In this document: positions 48,001 through 55,351 of the stretch, piece after piece
Layout of the letters: every line of letters starts with the position of its first letter
Position numbering within the stretch: the stretch's first letter is position 1
DNA from: Aureispira sp. CCB-E
GTDB lineage: Bacteria; Bacteroidota; Bacteroidia; Chitinophagales; Saprospiraceae
Reading direction: 5' to 3'
Assembly: GCF_031326345.1 (NCBI RefSeq)
Contig: NZ_CP133671.1
Span: forward strand, 5,905,001 to 5,969,000
Length of the DNA: 64,000 bases
Made by a program: the position numbers and the translations under genes
Notes under the pieces: model-generated
What the model was told of the DNA's origin: nothing
Databases searched by the model: none
What the model saw: the letters and a program-made list of their open reading frames with translations, nothing else

Positions 48001-48447
48001 GGTTTTTCCCATGAATATAGCACAGTTGGTACAGGTTGCATTCACAGTTCCCGCTATAGACTGGGTTCCTAACAAAATATGATTGACATAAAATAACAAA
48101 TTGCCATTGTCTCGAACAATAGCTAAATGCGTACATCCTGAAAAAGTATGATTCATTGAATAGAGGATACTTTCAATTTGTAGGTGGATGCCTCCACTCG
48201 TAATCGACCAACAAATTCCTTGGGTTGAGTTGGTGTTTTGTTGACTCAAGATTGTCAAAGTATCTGATAAACTGAAATCTAAATTAGAGACCATTGCTTC
48301 CATAGCAAAATTTCCAGTCCCTAAATCTAATTGATGGTAATAATTGCTTTCTGTATAATCATCAACACCATCAAAATTAAGTGCGGTTTGAGCATAGGTA
48401 GATAAATGACATAAGCATGCCATTAAGAGGGTAAGAATAACTTTCAT
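39076..48447 (-). CDS. B: giant T9SS surface metalloprotease/adhesin
   Basis: A 3,123-residue exported protein; the ATG at 48447 gives the signal peptide MKVILTLLMACLCHLSTYAQ. Domains in order (approximate residues): LamG-like (20-205, ALNFDGVDDY ... ALDEVRIWNAAR); M43 pappalysin-like peptidase with HEVGHWLGLEH (522-532) and a downstream GGQIDRMHYIL Met-turn; PKD-like (655-760); propeller-like (760-1260); Ig/PKD-like (1270-1600); five SprB repeats (1680-2050) with SPYTYLWSN-type signatures; DUF11-like (2058-2180); right-handed beta-helix (2200-2780); T9SS type A domain (~3046-3123, LILYPNPTSS ... KSFVVVK). The intact zinc motif predicts an active protease, secreted by T9SS. SprB repeats are known from gliding adhesins. 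Its tail is duplicated three times downstream. Confidence 0.93.
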   Translation of the reverse strand: MKVILTLLMACLCHLSTYAQTALNFDGVDDYTESNYYHQLDLGTGNFAMEAMVSNLDFSLSDTLTILSQQNTNSTQGICWSITSGGIHLQIESILYSMNHTFSGCTHLAIVRDNGNLLFYVNHILLGTQSIAGTVNATCTNCAIFMGKTIGDTNYFKGALDEVRIWNAARSGINIESYETSCLDSTAMTNSSLVAYWNFEENTGQFANNLSSVAHYARLGNSFYVDGNDPTWTTTSCVSSTCYPNGLANFSLSDNNPKEADLVALNKTSTNSTTLYWNINGDTTVSVDSLQYAFALGMNVIQLATTSANGLSARTVLLDVKRPKYPCGADEYTTWRQSNDPNYFRTQSLLYRASLHANNNSNPNSPEYHIPVIFHVIADNQATLNAFPASRIQAQLDTLNKYFSKDSTGISFCLAQNLLTTTGISASWFQYGSSVPGITYTLDTLDEFDFTNPTYRNEVMRKLPFDAKEYLNIYIVDTIIYPGISVLGVSSVGPNYGIFDGIGIDYDVFTGGAVAPMGKSLIHEVGHWLGLEHVFESDGICDTYEQFNPTSDSSIGNCSTPYSYGTSCPPNPPYFRGQNHLDYHNELCLSVFTGGQIDRMHYILDNGRPYVHSEYNLIATGVQELGGCVDKTNISAAFVASSESVCAGGSIELKGVEVLLDHWEWQISWDPNKNNGNPAPSMNGFCISASPLFGSSPDFPETTLSICEPGIWDVSLTIRDTTLVGGNTVITTDVDSMSIEVLDCSPNDQRNRVTLSFDSTDWQINGATIDNLGAIPNDTTIGHIVTGTGYILHQNSEGVVMRTNVFGSPLWRRAIRVPNADVELFDVVSNVNYLGTDRIALVGRVKRGNTSELLLVIVDRAGNLLFQETYQMNKNGVLQPNAVGLELIQLSNSFNNDLAIVGFVGEGDTINTDKRGFILGINPTTGIQWEHYFESGKFTTTDDYDIAENVTEIVGDFGNGLEAAIVISGHSNRTQGTNTGSGTFISCLTISGGVTTEEWRKNVEFPSGIGSSKPVAVAYDNGRLFFVSFNSLLHGSLIIEIDPNTGDFGNEVLIQDLYPVDLIIDGTNLILGGRNLSTNELAAAKIPIPAVTATNFNPSNITIRTYSDTKTQGDWGGVYNVSSYIKTPQSVVPSANGGYMFIGEYAPNLIVNNNFNDIGLVFNKIDDELITTCMAGDSYSSSLSNFSFGYINHADSTQLTASVGIDTINCDSLVATCYQLGCLTPGYTLNTFQFNKCSADTVMLTGNFSEIGDFSYQWSPSVYLSSDTVLVPTTTTPTTQLYTLIVTDNATGCEVAEANYLVTIPPDTINSLGFLNKCALDSVVLVNRNPNISNSSTFTYQWSPATGLSNPNILEPITFATILPAEYTLIAEEAGACTVHKVKYTVSRALASGGIVTQHRINCLSSDPAYSTNSNPPPNHHQLDLNLVLSNLGINDTTGIWSNPVPHQFITLTPPYFDTINNILNARYAEGLGTLYYTYGDTNSCQNRLILHFLPDASINGADTIDVCEEAVLTFNASGVDSTIEHRWVINGVSQVITTGGTSTIYTTLNIIPFGDSLSITGTFSYDTTYQYYEVSHTARRKNCQFYGTSFYTVDIYVSPADGTITLDTCTGTLTLPTNTLSDTIQWYDATTGLAITGETTHNYSPPTSGSYYATVTTPQCDFTSDTFNYTPLSPISSTATISSNYNGADISCFGAADGAATVIASNGLSPYTYLWSNGDTLATTTGLGAGNYQVTVIGACSDTSIASVTLGEPTAVVVIVDTVIHVSCAGLSDASIHLSTNGGTSPYTYLWSNTQTGNNATNLATGNYTVTVSDANSCTVSTTISVSEPNVLTTTLTNTNPISCVGQSDGEITANTTGGTAPYTYLWSNSASTNVITNLSTGTYIVTITDVNNCTYIDSITLTVPPLPIVTTNTTNVSCNGAADGQITTSITGITAPYTYLWSNAQTGANATGLIAGGYTLTLTDDNGCTVSTTANVTEPTILSATLDSTNVDCIAPNSGAIDNTPTGGTLPYSYLWSNGATTEDVNGLIAGNYCVTITDANNCTFVACTNIEPLAAPLSVLKLVDKDTIVPYDTICYSIVVTNHCQSARDIVVTDTLPDGLLPTYLGSYTYGNVTNVLIDTLNLAAGTSDTLPFKVRVLITDSCGNNTTMVNQANAFELGNPSSIVSALASIWIKDTFATSCTPLPDTVYFSDLINTGQLLSNALAQSTPQVINVAGVWILDVGLTYSFTNSSVLNMSPGAQIIVSTGATLNLNNATVRAACANCLWQRILVQNNGTIAVYATTFRDAQYAIQAEDGAILQDITESNFLNNFIGIYIAPNANYNNLILGKFRDNVFSAPSILPTYVGVPGTPTLDISGTVSTITPNGVGLAGIYGWDIPALNLNLSPAALSNTFQRMVAGIVLFNSNFSTNSCNFNTMTQTALYPTNLAYQGCGVHVQSPLLIDFKETKIEDCSFENCFIGISGISSGMRIYRNQMTNIEDMGVRSMRLFNTIVHVQNNTFSDMERLGVAAFDPRIPSDIWIDNNTIEMNTVPGEGACILINDNPTGDASSLVISNNNLKANQAENGIAVLNHENSNDPKFSGLIQGNRITMEGNSPERAGISSMNSRLQIECNTISGDGQTLGATNTYGIVAAGGALGGVSTYQCNTVTNTYTGVFFEGFNNTVTFRGNGFDRHDIGLLMDGGSIIGNQFDNQGYYGNTWTHSTNLDAVHQGIALIQNQSQFFINSTPSLDFRPHNYNGLTGWFTDNSNFPNFDCVEPFNYCGNSRSSARFNTTNNRNNSSITPRITGLDNALASNGLGNIPLVTKYNAKRALFRKLVNNPSLAINSQNPQIQNFVASHQNTCIGHFDNVATQCKQTFMMSALDSILLDSCKNICLTYLDSLHHLDSLLGINFNSTIATNRNGVANNLGRVMQQQQVFLDNIETQQQIVLTPICTNNNSFNTTVLHEVLEKEVNDIYLNTLAKGILEFNASELVALRQIADHCPQEGGAAVHQARGMLSMVEDVNLLNFDCVSSGGRSNGEENSNTNKDNSIVENEMEVWNLILYPNPTSSLITLESNLVLEKSTRIEIYNVLGQKVKAISVNEATQSIEIDISLFLDGIYTLRLKNKENIITKSFVVVK

Positions 48448-48491
48448 TATAATTTTAAGGCTTAGTTGTATAAAAATTGGTTTAGATTCTA

Positions 48492-48522
48492 CAAATATAT
48501 GTATACAATGCATCAATTGCAA
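48492..48522 (-). promoter_or_regulatory. Promoter of the B-A cluster
   Basis: TTG at 48522..48520, a 20-base spacer and a perfect TATATTTG at 48499..48492 on the minus strand, giving a leader of about 40 bases to the ATG at 48447. It is the only good promoter seen for the whole minus-strand cluster, as the downstream hairpins leave little room for others. Confidence 0.55.
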
Positions 48523-48699
48523 CCTCGTTATCTTTTTTATTTGTATTTTTTTTTAAAAAATAATTTTTATCTTTATCTTATCAAGCTCTAACATTTTAAC
48601 TATTTTAGGAGCAGCTACCTAATTCTCATCATCAAAGACCGATTACTCATTTCTTTTCTTTTTTCTAAGGTGTTATTCCTCCTCTCGTACAAAATTCGC

Positions 48700-48707
48700 T
48701 ACCTTTG
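48700..48707 (+). promoter_or_regulatory. -7 promoter box of the PBP1-like lipoprotein gene
   Basis: TACCTTTG is a perfect TAnnTTTG and the same box as rRNA P1; a -33 TTTG is not evident. The leader would be about 80 bases. Confidence 0.45.
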
Positions 48708-48791
48708 CTTTGTTAAATACGACCTAACACCCAAACACAACATAAGCGATTGATTTACAAATCAAGAATAAACTCACAGCACTGTACAAGC

Positions 48792-50366
48792 ATGAAAAAT
48801 TCACGTTTTCTTTCCTTAAAATCTGTCCTAACATTAAGTTCTTTTCTATTTATTTTAATGATAGCTTTCTCCTCCTGCGATACGACCAGAAATACGGCTC
48901 GAACTAAGACCAACCCTGGGCGTTTGGATCCTGTCATTGGCAAAAATACCAATCCTAAAGATACGAGCAAAACAGGTAGTTACAATGCTGTTACTCATGT
49001 TGATCAAGATAACAATACAACTACAGTAGATACCATCACTTGGTGTGATACCATTCAAAAAAGCCCTGTACAACGTATGGTTATTTGTTTCAAAAAAGTA
49101 GGCAATCAAGCTATTCAGTCGGACACCGTTGCCGTTATCAATATCAACAACGATGCACTTTTCCCTGAATATACGGTTGATACGACCATTCAACAAAAAT
49201 TAGCGTATCAAGTGGCTATTATGATGCCTTTCATGAGTAAGAATTTTGTTCCTGCCAATCGAAAAGAAATTCCAATTCGCTCCATTAAAGCCATTGAATT
49301 TTATGAAGGAGTATTGATTGCACTCGATAGCTTAAAAGCAGAAGGCGTCAACTTGTTTGTCAACGTATATGATACCCAAAGAGATACTACTGTCATTCAA
49401 AATCTTCTGAAAAAAAGAGAATTGCAGGAAGCGGATTTAATTATTGGTCCTATCTTATCGAACAATTTAAAGATTGTTGCAGAATTTGCAAAAACGAATA
49501 AAAAGCCATTAATCTCTCCGCTCAATCCTCGTAGTGACCTGACGCTTAACAACCCTTATTATATTCAAGTAAACCCCTCTTTTGAAGTACATAGCCGTCT
49601 CATCATTGAACAATTGCACAAAATAGAACGCAACAAGCGTATTATCAGAGATCCTATGCAAAAAAACTTGATGATTTTGGCGCTAGGCAAAGATTCTGCT
49701 AGAGTTGCAAATCTTCAGCAAAGTTATATTAACTTTAAAAATGATACTAGTGCTCATATCAGTACCTTGATACCTGAAAGTACAACAATGGATGTCGATC
49801 AAATTAAACCTTTTCTAAAAAAAGATCAACTAAATATCATTGTCATGCCTACGATAGATGAAGGGTTCATTTATAACTCGTTGCGTGAAATCCAAAAACT
49901 AGTTGACAAAGTAGAACCAAGACGAGGCTATCAAATTGTTATCATTGGAATGGATAGATGGCGCTATTTTAATCGTATTAATTTTGAGTATTACGAGTCA
50001 CTAAATTTACATTTTACTAGTGAATATTTCACTCCTCCCAATAAGGAAACTGTTCGCAATTTTAAAACCAATTACAAGTCTGTCTATGGCATTGGTTCTA
50101 GAGAGTTTGGATTTAAAGGGTTTGATATTATGCTTTACTTTGGTCGTATGATGCATAAATATGGGGTTAATTTCCAAGCACATTTGTGGAAAGAGAATAA
50201 CATCTACAATCACACTAAATTCCAAATTGAACCTACTTATGAGTTTTTAGTTCCTTTAGATGGCAGCCCTGAAGAAACACGGGTTCCTATTATTAGAAGT
50301 TATGAAAATCAATATTTAAATTTCTTAAAATTTAAGAATTATCAACTCAATCAAGTCATCGAATAG
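48792..50366 (+). CDS. PBP1-like (LivJ-type) periplasmic-binding lipoprotein
   Basis: A 524-residue lipoprotein; the ATG at 48792 is chosen for its signal peptide with lipobox AFSSCDTT (earlier codons in the frame begin at a TTG). Residues ~25-120 are a Thr/Asn/Asp-rich linker. Residues ~135-524 resemble a type 1 periplasmic-binding fold as in branched-chain amino-acid receptors: YQVAIMMPFMSKNF, AIEFYEGVLIALDSLK, VNVYDTQRDTTVIQNLL, EADLIIGPILSNNLK, KPLISPLNPRSD and FGFKGFDIMLYFGRMM. In Bacteroidota such proteins often carry LysM domains and act at the envelope; LysM is not seen here. No ABC permease or ATPase gene is adjacent, so it may sense or scaffold rather than transport (inference). Confidence 0.85.
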   Translation: MKNSRFLSLKSVLTLSSFLFILMIAFSSCDTTRNTARTKTNPGRLDPVIGKNTNPKDTSKTGSYNAVTHVDQDNNTTTVDTITWCDTIQKSPVQRMVICFKKVGNQAIQSDTVAVININNDALFPEYTVDTTIQQKLAYQVAIMMPFMSKNFVPANRKEIPIRSIKAIEFYEGVLIALDSLKAEGVNLFVNVYDTQRDTTVIQNLLKKRELQEADLIIGPILSNNLKIVAEFAKTNKKPLISPLNPRSDLTLNNPYYIQVNPSFEVHSRLIIEQLHKIERNKRIIRDPMQKNLMILALGKDSARVANLQQSYINFKNDTSAHISTLIPESTTMDVDQIKPFLKKDQLNIIVMPTIDEGFIYNSLREIQKLVDKVEPRRGYQIVIIGMDRWRYFNRINFEYYESLNLHFTSEYFTPPNKETVRNFKTNYKSVYGIGSREFGFKGFDIMLYFGRMMHKYGVNFQAHLWKENNIYNHTKFQIEPTYEFLVPLDGSPEETRVPIIRSYENQYLNFLKFKNYQLNQVIE

Positions 50367-50479
50367 TTTTGATACTAATGATCGTATTTCATGAGGTCAC
50401 ATGTTTAGTTTGCTCAAATTAAAATTGCGACCTCATGCTAAAAATATTCTTGTATTGTAGTCCCTTGATGTTTCACTAA

Positions 50480-50517
50480 AAAAGCACATTCATATTCGTT
50501 TATCTTTTAAGTGCTTT
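50480..50517 (+). terminator. Probable terminator after the PBP1-like gene
   Basis: AAAAGCAC (50480-50487) pairs with GTGCTTT (50511-50517), followed by GGTTTT. A second inverted repeat, ATGAGGTC/GACCTCAT, lies at 50391-50436 but lacks a T run. Together they probably end the transcript, about 115 bases after the stop. Confidence 0.45.
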
Positions 50518-50524
50518 GGTTTTA

Positions 50525-50550
50525 GCTAACCGTGCTGCTACTTCGTGGTT
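50525..50550 (-). repeat. Dispersed repeat, copy D (inverted)
   Basis: Reads GCTAACCGTGCTGCTACTTC then GTGG on the plus strand, the reverse complement of the CCACGAAGTAGCAGC core, followed on the minus strand by GGTTAGC as in copies C, F and G. It lies 34 bases before the next gene. Confidence 0.5.
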
Positions 50551-50583
50551 TCAACCTATTGAATATAAAAAACACTTCTAACC

Positions 50584-51405
50584 ATGCTCGCTCGCTTATT
50601 ATCTTTAGTTGCTTTTCTAATTACTCTTTCTGCTTGCTCTCCTACACCTTCTGTAGAACAAAAAATGGCAATAACATCTACAGATACGACCAATACTGTT
50701 GTAAATCAAAATATCTTTAAGGATGATTTTGGTAGTAAAAAAAAGCTATATCAAGAAGTTTTTGCTCCTATTTTGGACTCTACGTTTTATAAAACGCCTC
50801 AATTGTTTCTTCAACAATTGAGTACGACTTATGGACAAGCATATAGCAAAGAAACGAGCGTTCTTACATTTGAAAGACAACAAATTTTAGGTTTAAAAGA
50901 CTCTATTTGGTTTATCAATTGTTTAGGCCCTACGACAAATAATTGTACCTATCCAATGCAACAAACCCAATATTTGTTTGACCTTAAAGGGCATTTGTTA
51001 CATCAAAGTCAAGCAGCTGTAGCTTCATTCATTCCTGCCGTTTTAGATTCTATGCCGATTTTCATGACTATTACGCACGATTGTGAAGGAAATGGGCAAC
51101 ATCACTTTTATATTTATCAACAAGGAAAATTAATTGATATTTTTAACGTATTAATAGAGAATACCCCCAAATCATATGATACCAATCCAGAAGGTGGAGG
51201 GGTTTTTAGAAAAGATTACTTAGAAACGTTTATAGAAGATGTCAATCAAGATGGATTTAATGATATTGTTCTTCGAGGTAAGTGGCTCGTTCTTGATAAT
51301 GGTAAAGGACGTCAATACCCTGTTAGTCGACCATTTAAAGCTGAACGAGTAGAATATCAATTTTTATACCACCCAACTAAAGAGGTATTTTTATTAACGG
51401 AGTAA
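50584..51405 (+). CDS. Lipoprotein of unknown function
   Basis: A 273-residue protein with a lipoprotein signal (MLARLLSLVAFLITLSACSP; lipobox LSAC). I do not recognise the mature domain (~40-273). Visible features are FDLKGHLLHQSQAA, then THDCEGNGQHHFYIYQQGKL and FIEDVNQDGFNDIVLRGKW; the last is like an integrin-alpha/FG-GAP style calcium loop (DVNQDGFND). Cys residues at ~120 and ~170 could form a disulphide. It is followed after 20 bases by the gene at 51426, so the two are likely an operon. Likely located in the periplasm or on the outer membrane; partner and role unknown. Confidence 0.78.
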   Translation: MLARLLSLVAFLITLSACSPTPSVEQKMAITSTDTTNTVVNQNIFKDDFGSKKKLYQEVFAPILDSTFYKTPQLFLQQLSTTYGQAYSKETSVLTFERQQILGLKDSIWFINCLGPTTNNCTYPMQQTQYLFDLKGHLLHQSQAAVASFIPAVLDSMPIFMTITHDCEGNGQHHFYIYQQGKLIDIFNVLIENTPKSYDTNPEGGGVFRKDYLETFIEDVNQDGFNDIVLRGKWLVLDNGKGRQYPVSRPFKAERVEYQFLYHPTKEVFLLTE

Positions 51406-51425
51406 ACTATTTTTACAGATAATTA

Positions 51426-52217
51426 ATGATCTATCCTATTATAAAGCAGAGCAAAGATTTAACTCTTGATGAGCTAAAAGAGCTTAATGCTATTTGTCGT
51501 GCAATCAACAGTTGCTTTGCAGAAAATCATGTAGAAGAAAACCACATCAAAAAAACAAATCCTATCTTTTATCTTTTCAAAGTAAATGAGAAAATTGTTG
51601 CCTTCCATGCTTTTTCTGTATTCCTAGAAAGAACCCCTTTTTCAAAGAAAAAAATTCCTATTATTTATATTAATTTGTCTTTTAAAAGACAAGGCTTTGA
51701 TGCTTACATTAAAAATTACGCAAAATGGAGCAATGCGCATTTTTTAAAACAGCAGATAGGGCGCTTTTGGTTTTTGCGAAAATTCATTCTAATATTCTTA
51801 ACCAACAATCCTAAATTGGCAGAAAGATCATCAGAAGTGTTTTACCAGTCCTACCCATCTTATCACCAAGAAACACCAAATGAAATCTTGCATTTTTGTT
51901 CTACATTTGTTACTAAAAACCTAAAACTAAACGATACTAGTATCAATCATAATTTAGTCCTCAAAAAAGCGCACCCTTACAAAATGGACATTAGTTCTAA
52001 ATGGGAAACACTTTACAAATCACATGATACCAAGCAGAATGAATTTTTCTTGCAAGAACAAATTATTAACTCAGAAGATACCAAGGCTTTTTTGACTGGA
52101 AACTTAATGTTGTTTTTAGGAGAGAATAGCTGTATAAATTTGATAAAAAACATTCTGTTGCTTAAACTACGAAAAGCCAAAAATCCTTATCAGATAAAAA
52201 AAGGTTCTTCGCAATAA
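51426..52217 (+). CDS. Hypothetical protein, possibly GNAT-like
   Basis: A 263-residue protein with no signal peptide. The N-terminal 120 residues (DELKELNAICRAINSCFAEN, KVNEKIVAFHAFSVFLERTP, IPIIYINLSFKRQGFDAYIK) have the spacing of beta strands and helices seen in degenerate acetyltransferase-like (GNAT) folds, but the acetyl-CoA loop (R/Q-x-x-G-x-G/A) is only hinted at by FKRQGF. The C-terminal half is helical with hydrophobic patches (SCINLIKNILLLKLRK). It follows the lipoprotein gene by 20 bases and converges on the CHAT gene with 20 bases between. Function not assigned. Confidence 0.65.
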   Translation: MIYPIIKQSKDLTLDELKELNAICRAINSCFAENHVEENHIKKTNPIFYLFKVNEKIVAFHAFSVFLERTPFSKKKIPIIYINLSFKRQGFDAYIKNYAKWSNAHFLKQQIGRFWFLRKFILIFLTNNPKLAERSSEVFYQSYPSYHQETPNEILHFCSTFVTKNLKLNDTSINHNLVLKKAHPYKMDISSKWETLYKSHDTKQNEFFLQEQIINSEDTKAFLTGNLMLFLGENSCINLIKNILLLKLRKAKNPYQIKKGSSQ

Positions 52218-52237
52218 TTCCGTTATATGCATATTCT

Positions 52238-55219
52238 CTAATCTCTTTTTCGCCTTCTATATATCCAAAAACTGCTTAGAAGTAAAAATATCAATGCTCC
52301 TCCTCCCCACCTATACCAATTGGTAGAACGTGCCAATTGAATAGGGCTATTGTTGCCTAATTGAATAAAAGGAGACCAAAAAGCAGGATGAGCAGTTATA
52401 CCAGGATTATTTTTTAAGTAATCTAACTTGGCTCGTTGAAGGGCTTTATCTTTTGGCAATCCTTTCACTAAATAATCGTAAAAAGAGGTCATTACTTGAG
52501 CTGTTGAATAATCGTTCACTTGCCACAAGGAGACAACCATAGAAGGCACGCCTGCATACATAAATGAACGCGCTAAGGAACGGATACCATCTCCTCGTTC
52601 GTACTTTCCATACCCTGTTTCACAAGCTGAAAGCACAACCAAATCAGTCTGTAATTGAAGATGTGCAATTTCGTGCGCTTGCAACAAATTATCCTCCAAA
52701 CTATCGCCATTTTCGGTAAATACTAAAGAAGATAAAATTGGAATTTGAGGGTGCACAACCCCGTGCATTGCCAAATGAATGATACCATATTGATTGGCAT
52801 TGGCTTTAAAAAAAGCTTCGTTACAAGCGGCTCCAAATTTAAAGTCTCCAGCAAACTTTTTAGCCAAAACTTCTACCTCATCTTTTGCTTTGGGCAATGG
52901 ACTCAAATCTTCTCGTAGTGCCAAAGTACTTGCTGTTCGCCATTTTGATAAATTAGAATCTATTTTTGTTGTTTCTAAGGGACTGTAAGATGCCGCACAA
53001 GCTAGTAATTGATGGTTGTTATTTTGTTTTTTGACTTTTAGGTTCTCTTTCCACAAGGTTGCCGAATAATGATAACTTATGGTATACATTTTTAATAAAT
53101 ACGGCATTTTTTCATAAGACATTTTCTTTTGGTTGATATCCTCTGTCAAAAAGGTTTCAAATGGAATGTGCCCTAAAACTGCATCTGCGACAACAATCAA
53201 CTGCTTCACATTTGTACCTTTTAAAGCTGGTTCTAATAGATTTGCATAACACCAATACCCTTTCTGAGTATACAATTGATATGCCTTTTGACTTTTATTT
53301 GCAAGCATCGCATAATTACTCAAGGCCAAACGCAATCGTTTTACTTCGTTATACAAACGCATTTTAGTAACTTCTAATTTTAACAATTTAGCAGAAGTAG
53401 CCGTTATAGCAAATAAATAGATCGAGGTATCTGACACAAAATACTCCAACAGCATCGTTTCAGGGACCAACAATCTTTGTATTTCATCTACTTGAGCAGT
53501 AACATCTTCATACTTAAGTTGATAATAACGAGGATAACGTTTTTTTAATGCTCGCAAAAAGAAGCTAATTTCTTGATTTAGGTCGTTCTCTTCGCTAATA
53601 ACTGCTGCTTTCTTTTCAGCGTCCAAAGTTTGGTATTTTTGTTTCTTTAACGCATCTTTTCTTTTGGAGAGCTGCACCTCTCTTTGTGCCAAAGAATCAG
53701 GAATATCCCCCAATACTTTGGCACGATGCCCTTGTATTGCTTCTCTTAACAACACCGATTTATTTTGCTCTGCAAATTCAAATGCTCGTCCCCAATAGTT
53801 TGTGCCTAATGCATACGCAGCATCTATTCCATATCGTGCAAACTCTGTGTTGCCAGATAGTATATAGAGTTTATTTTCCTCACTTGTAAAGTCGTTCTTA
53901 ACCTTAGTGTGTATATCAATAGCCGCTTTGCTAATTTGGTACTGTTTTGTAGCAGAAGATGCTTGTTCAGCAATTCTCAAAAGCGTTTGTAAACTCTCTT
54001 CTATTTTAGATAGATTTCGATATGTCAGTTTAGACAAAGCACTAAAATCAATTTGATCTATTGGTTGACAACCTAAATTTAAATTAGAAGGGTCGTTGAA
54101 TACATTAGGGAAGTAAACTTCAAATGAATCGGCTATGGCTGCAATGCTTGCTAAATTATAAGCCAACGCCCTATTATTTTCGCCCTTATTATAATGCAAC
54201 AACGCTATATTATTCAAAGTTAACGCATAAAATGGATGTTGTTTCTTTAAGCTTATTTCAATAATTTCTAAAGATTGAGTATAAAGTGCCTCTGCTTGTT
54301 GATAACGTTGCGTTTGACTGTATAAAAAAGCCAGATCATTTAAAGCACTTGCATATCTAGGATGCTTGTCTCCATAAATTTCCTGAATAATTTGCAATGC
54401 TTCTTCGTAAAATTTTGCTGCTTTATTATACCGCTTGGTTTCATTATAAAGGTTGGCTAAGTTTTTCAAGGTAACGGCATAATCAGGGTGTTGCGTTCCT
54501 ATCGTTGCTTCTTTAATTTTTTTAGACTTTAAATAACAGATTTCCGCTTTGTGGTATGCCTTCATCGAATTATACAATAGCGCTAGGTTGTTGATGACAG
54601 AAGCGGATTGAGGGTGCTGCTCTCCCAAATTTTTCAAATTAATTGCTTCTGCTTCCAAGTACAACCCTTCTGCTTTGCTATACTGACTCATTTTCCAGTA
54701 CAAGAGTCCCAAGTTATTCAAAAAAATAGCATACTCAGAGTCTTGTTTCCCTTTCGTATTTCTCTTAACATCAATAGCCTGTAAGTAAAGCACTTCTGCT
54801 TCCTTATAGTTCCCCAGAGAACGATGAAAGTCTGCTAAATTATGCGTAGCATTGGCATAAGCATCATGATTTTCTCCAAATAGCTTTTTAACCAAAAAAA
54901 TATGCTCTGCAAAATAAGTAGCAGCTTTATCCTGCTCTCCTAACAAAAAATAAAAAGTTCCTAGATTTCCAATATAACCAGCATAAATAGAATCTATGTT
55001 CGCTCGTTCTATAGGGCTTTTTGTTATCGCTCGCTCTCTTAATGCTTTGTTTTTTCCTTGCAATAAATAAGGAATAGTCCCTTGGTAATTGCCTTGATAA
55101 TAATTTAACAACATCAAACTATCCAACTCATTATAAGACAATTTAGATAAATCATTAGATGTCTGCGCAACAAGATTGAAGAAGTATAAAAAACACAAAA
55201 AAAAGAAAAAGTACTTCAT
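52238..55219 (-). CDS. TPR-CHAT protein anchored to the membrane
   Basis: A 993-residue protein. Signal peptide 1-18 (ending FNLVAQ), then about eight tetratricopeptide repeats (residues ~60-370) of the ~42-residue TPR_12 type (YAxxLNNLAxLYxxxxxYxxAExLY). A helical linker follows (~400-600), then a CHAT (caspase HetF-associated) peptidase-like domain (~690-955) with the catalytic His in IIHLAMHG (~812) and Cys in VVLSACETGYG (~863), and the GIRSLARSFMYAGVPSMVVS helix. Residues ~965-985 form one transmembrane helix (GGALIFLLLSSFWIY) with a basic tail. Topology predicts a periplasmic TPR-CHAT part held in the inner membrane. It lies 132 bases downstream of the SigZ-like gene on the same strand. 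CHAT proteins can be proteases; the substrate is unknown. Confidence 0.9.
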   Translation of the reverse strand: MKYFFFFLCFLYFFNLVAQTSNDLSKLSYNELDSLMLLNYYQGNYQGTIPYLLQGKNKALRERAITKSPIERANIDSIYAGYIGNLGTFYFLLGEQDKAATYFAEHIFLVKKLFGENHDAYANATHNLADFHRSLGNYKEAEVLYLQAIDVKRNTKGKQDSEYAIFLNNLGLLYWKMSQYSKAEGLYLEAEAINLKNLGEQHPQSASVINNLALLYNSMKAYHKAEICYLKSKKIKEATIGTQHPDYAVTLKNLANLYNETKRYNKAAKFYEEALQIIQEIYGDKHPRYASALNDLAFLYSQTQRYQQAEALYTQSLEIIEISLKKQHPFYALTLNNIALLHYNKGENNRALAYNLASIAAIADSFEVYFPNVFNDPSNLNLGCQPIDQIDFSALSKLTYRNLSKIEESLQTLLRIAEQASSATKQYQISKAAIDIHTKVKNDFTSEENKLYILSGNTEFARYGIDAAYALGTNYWGRAFEFAEQNKSVLLREAIQGHRAKVLGDIPDSLAQREVQLSKRKDALKKQKYQTLDAEKKAAVISEENDLNQEISFFLRALKKRYPRYYQLKYEDVTAQVDEIQRLLVPETMLLEYFVSDTSIYLFAITATSAKLLKLEVTKMRLYNEVKRLRLALSNYAMLANKSQKAYQLYTQKGYWCYANLLEPALKGTNVKQLIVVADAVLGHIPFETFLTEDINQKKMSYEKMPYLLKMYTISYHYSATLWKENLKVKKQNNNHQLLACAASYSPLETTKIDSNLSKWRTASTLALREDLSPLPKAKDEVEVLAKKFAGDFKFGAACNEAFFKANANQYGIIHLAMHGVVHPQIPILSSLVFTENGDSLEDNLLQAHEIAHLQLQTDLVVLSACETGYGKYERGDGIRSLARSFMYAGVPSMVVSLWQVNDYSTAQVMTSFYDYLVKGLPKDKALQRAKLDYLKNNPGITAHPAFWSPFIQLGNNSPIQLARSTNWYRWGGGALIFLLLSSFWIYRRRKRD

Positions 55220-55351
55220 AGGTTCGTTATGATTATTAAGAAAGTTCGAACATTAAAATACGTACTTTTGAGTTATTTTAACAATTTCCAAAGCTTCTTT
55301 CAGCCACCTCTTTTACAGCGTGTTATCTTTTCTCTCTGTTTTTACTCAATA

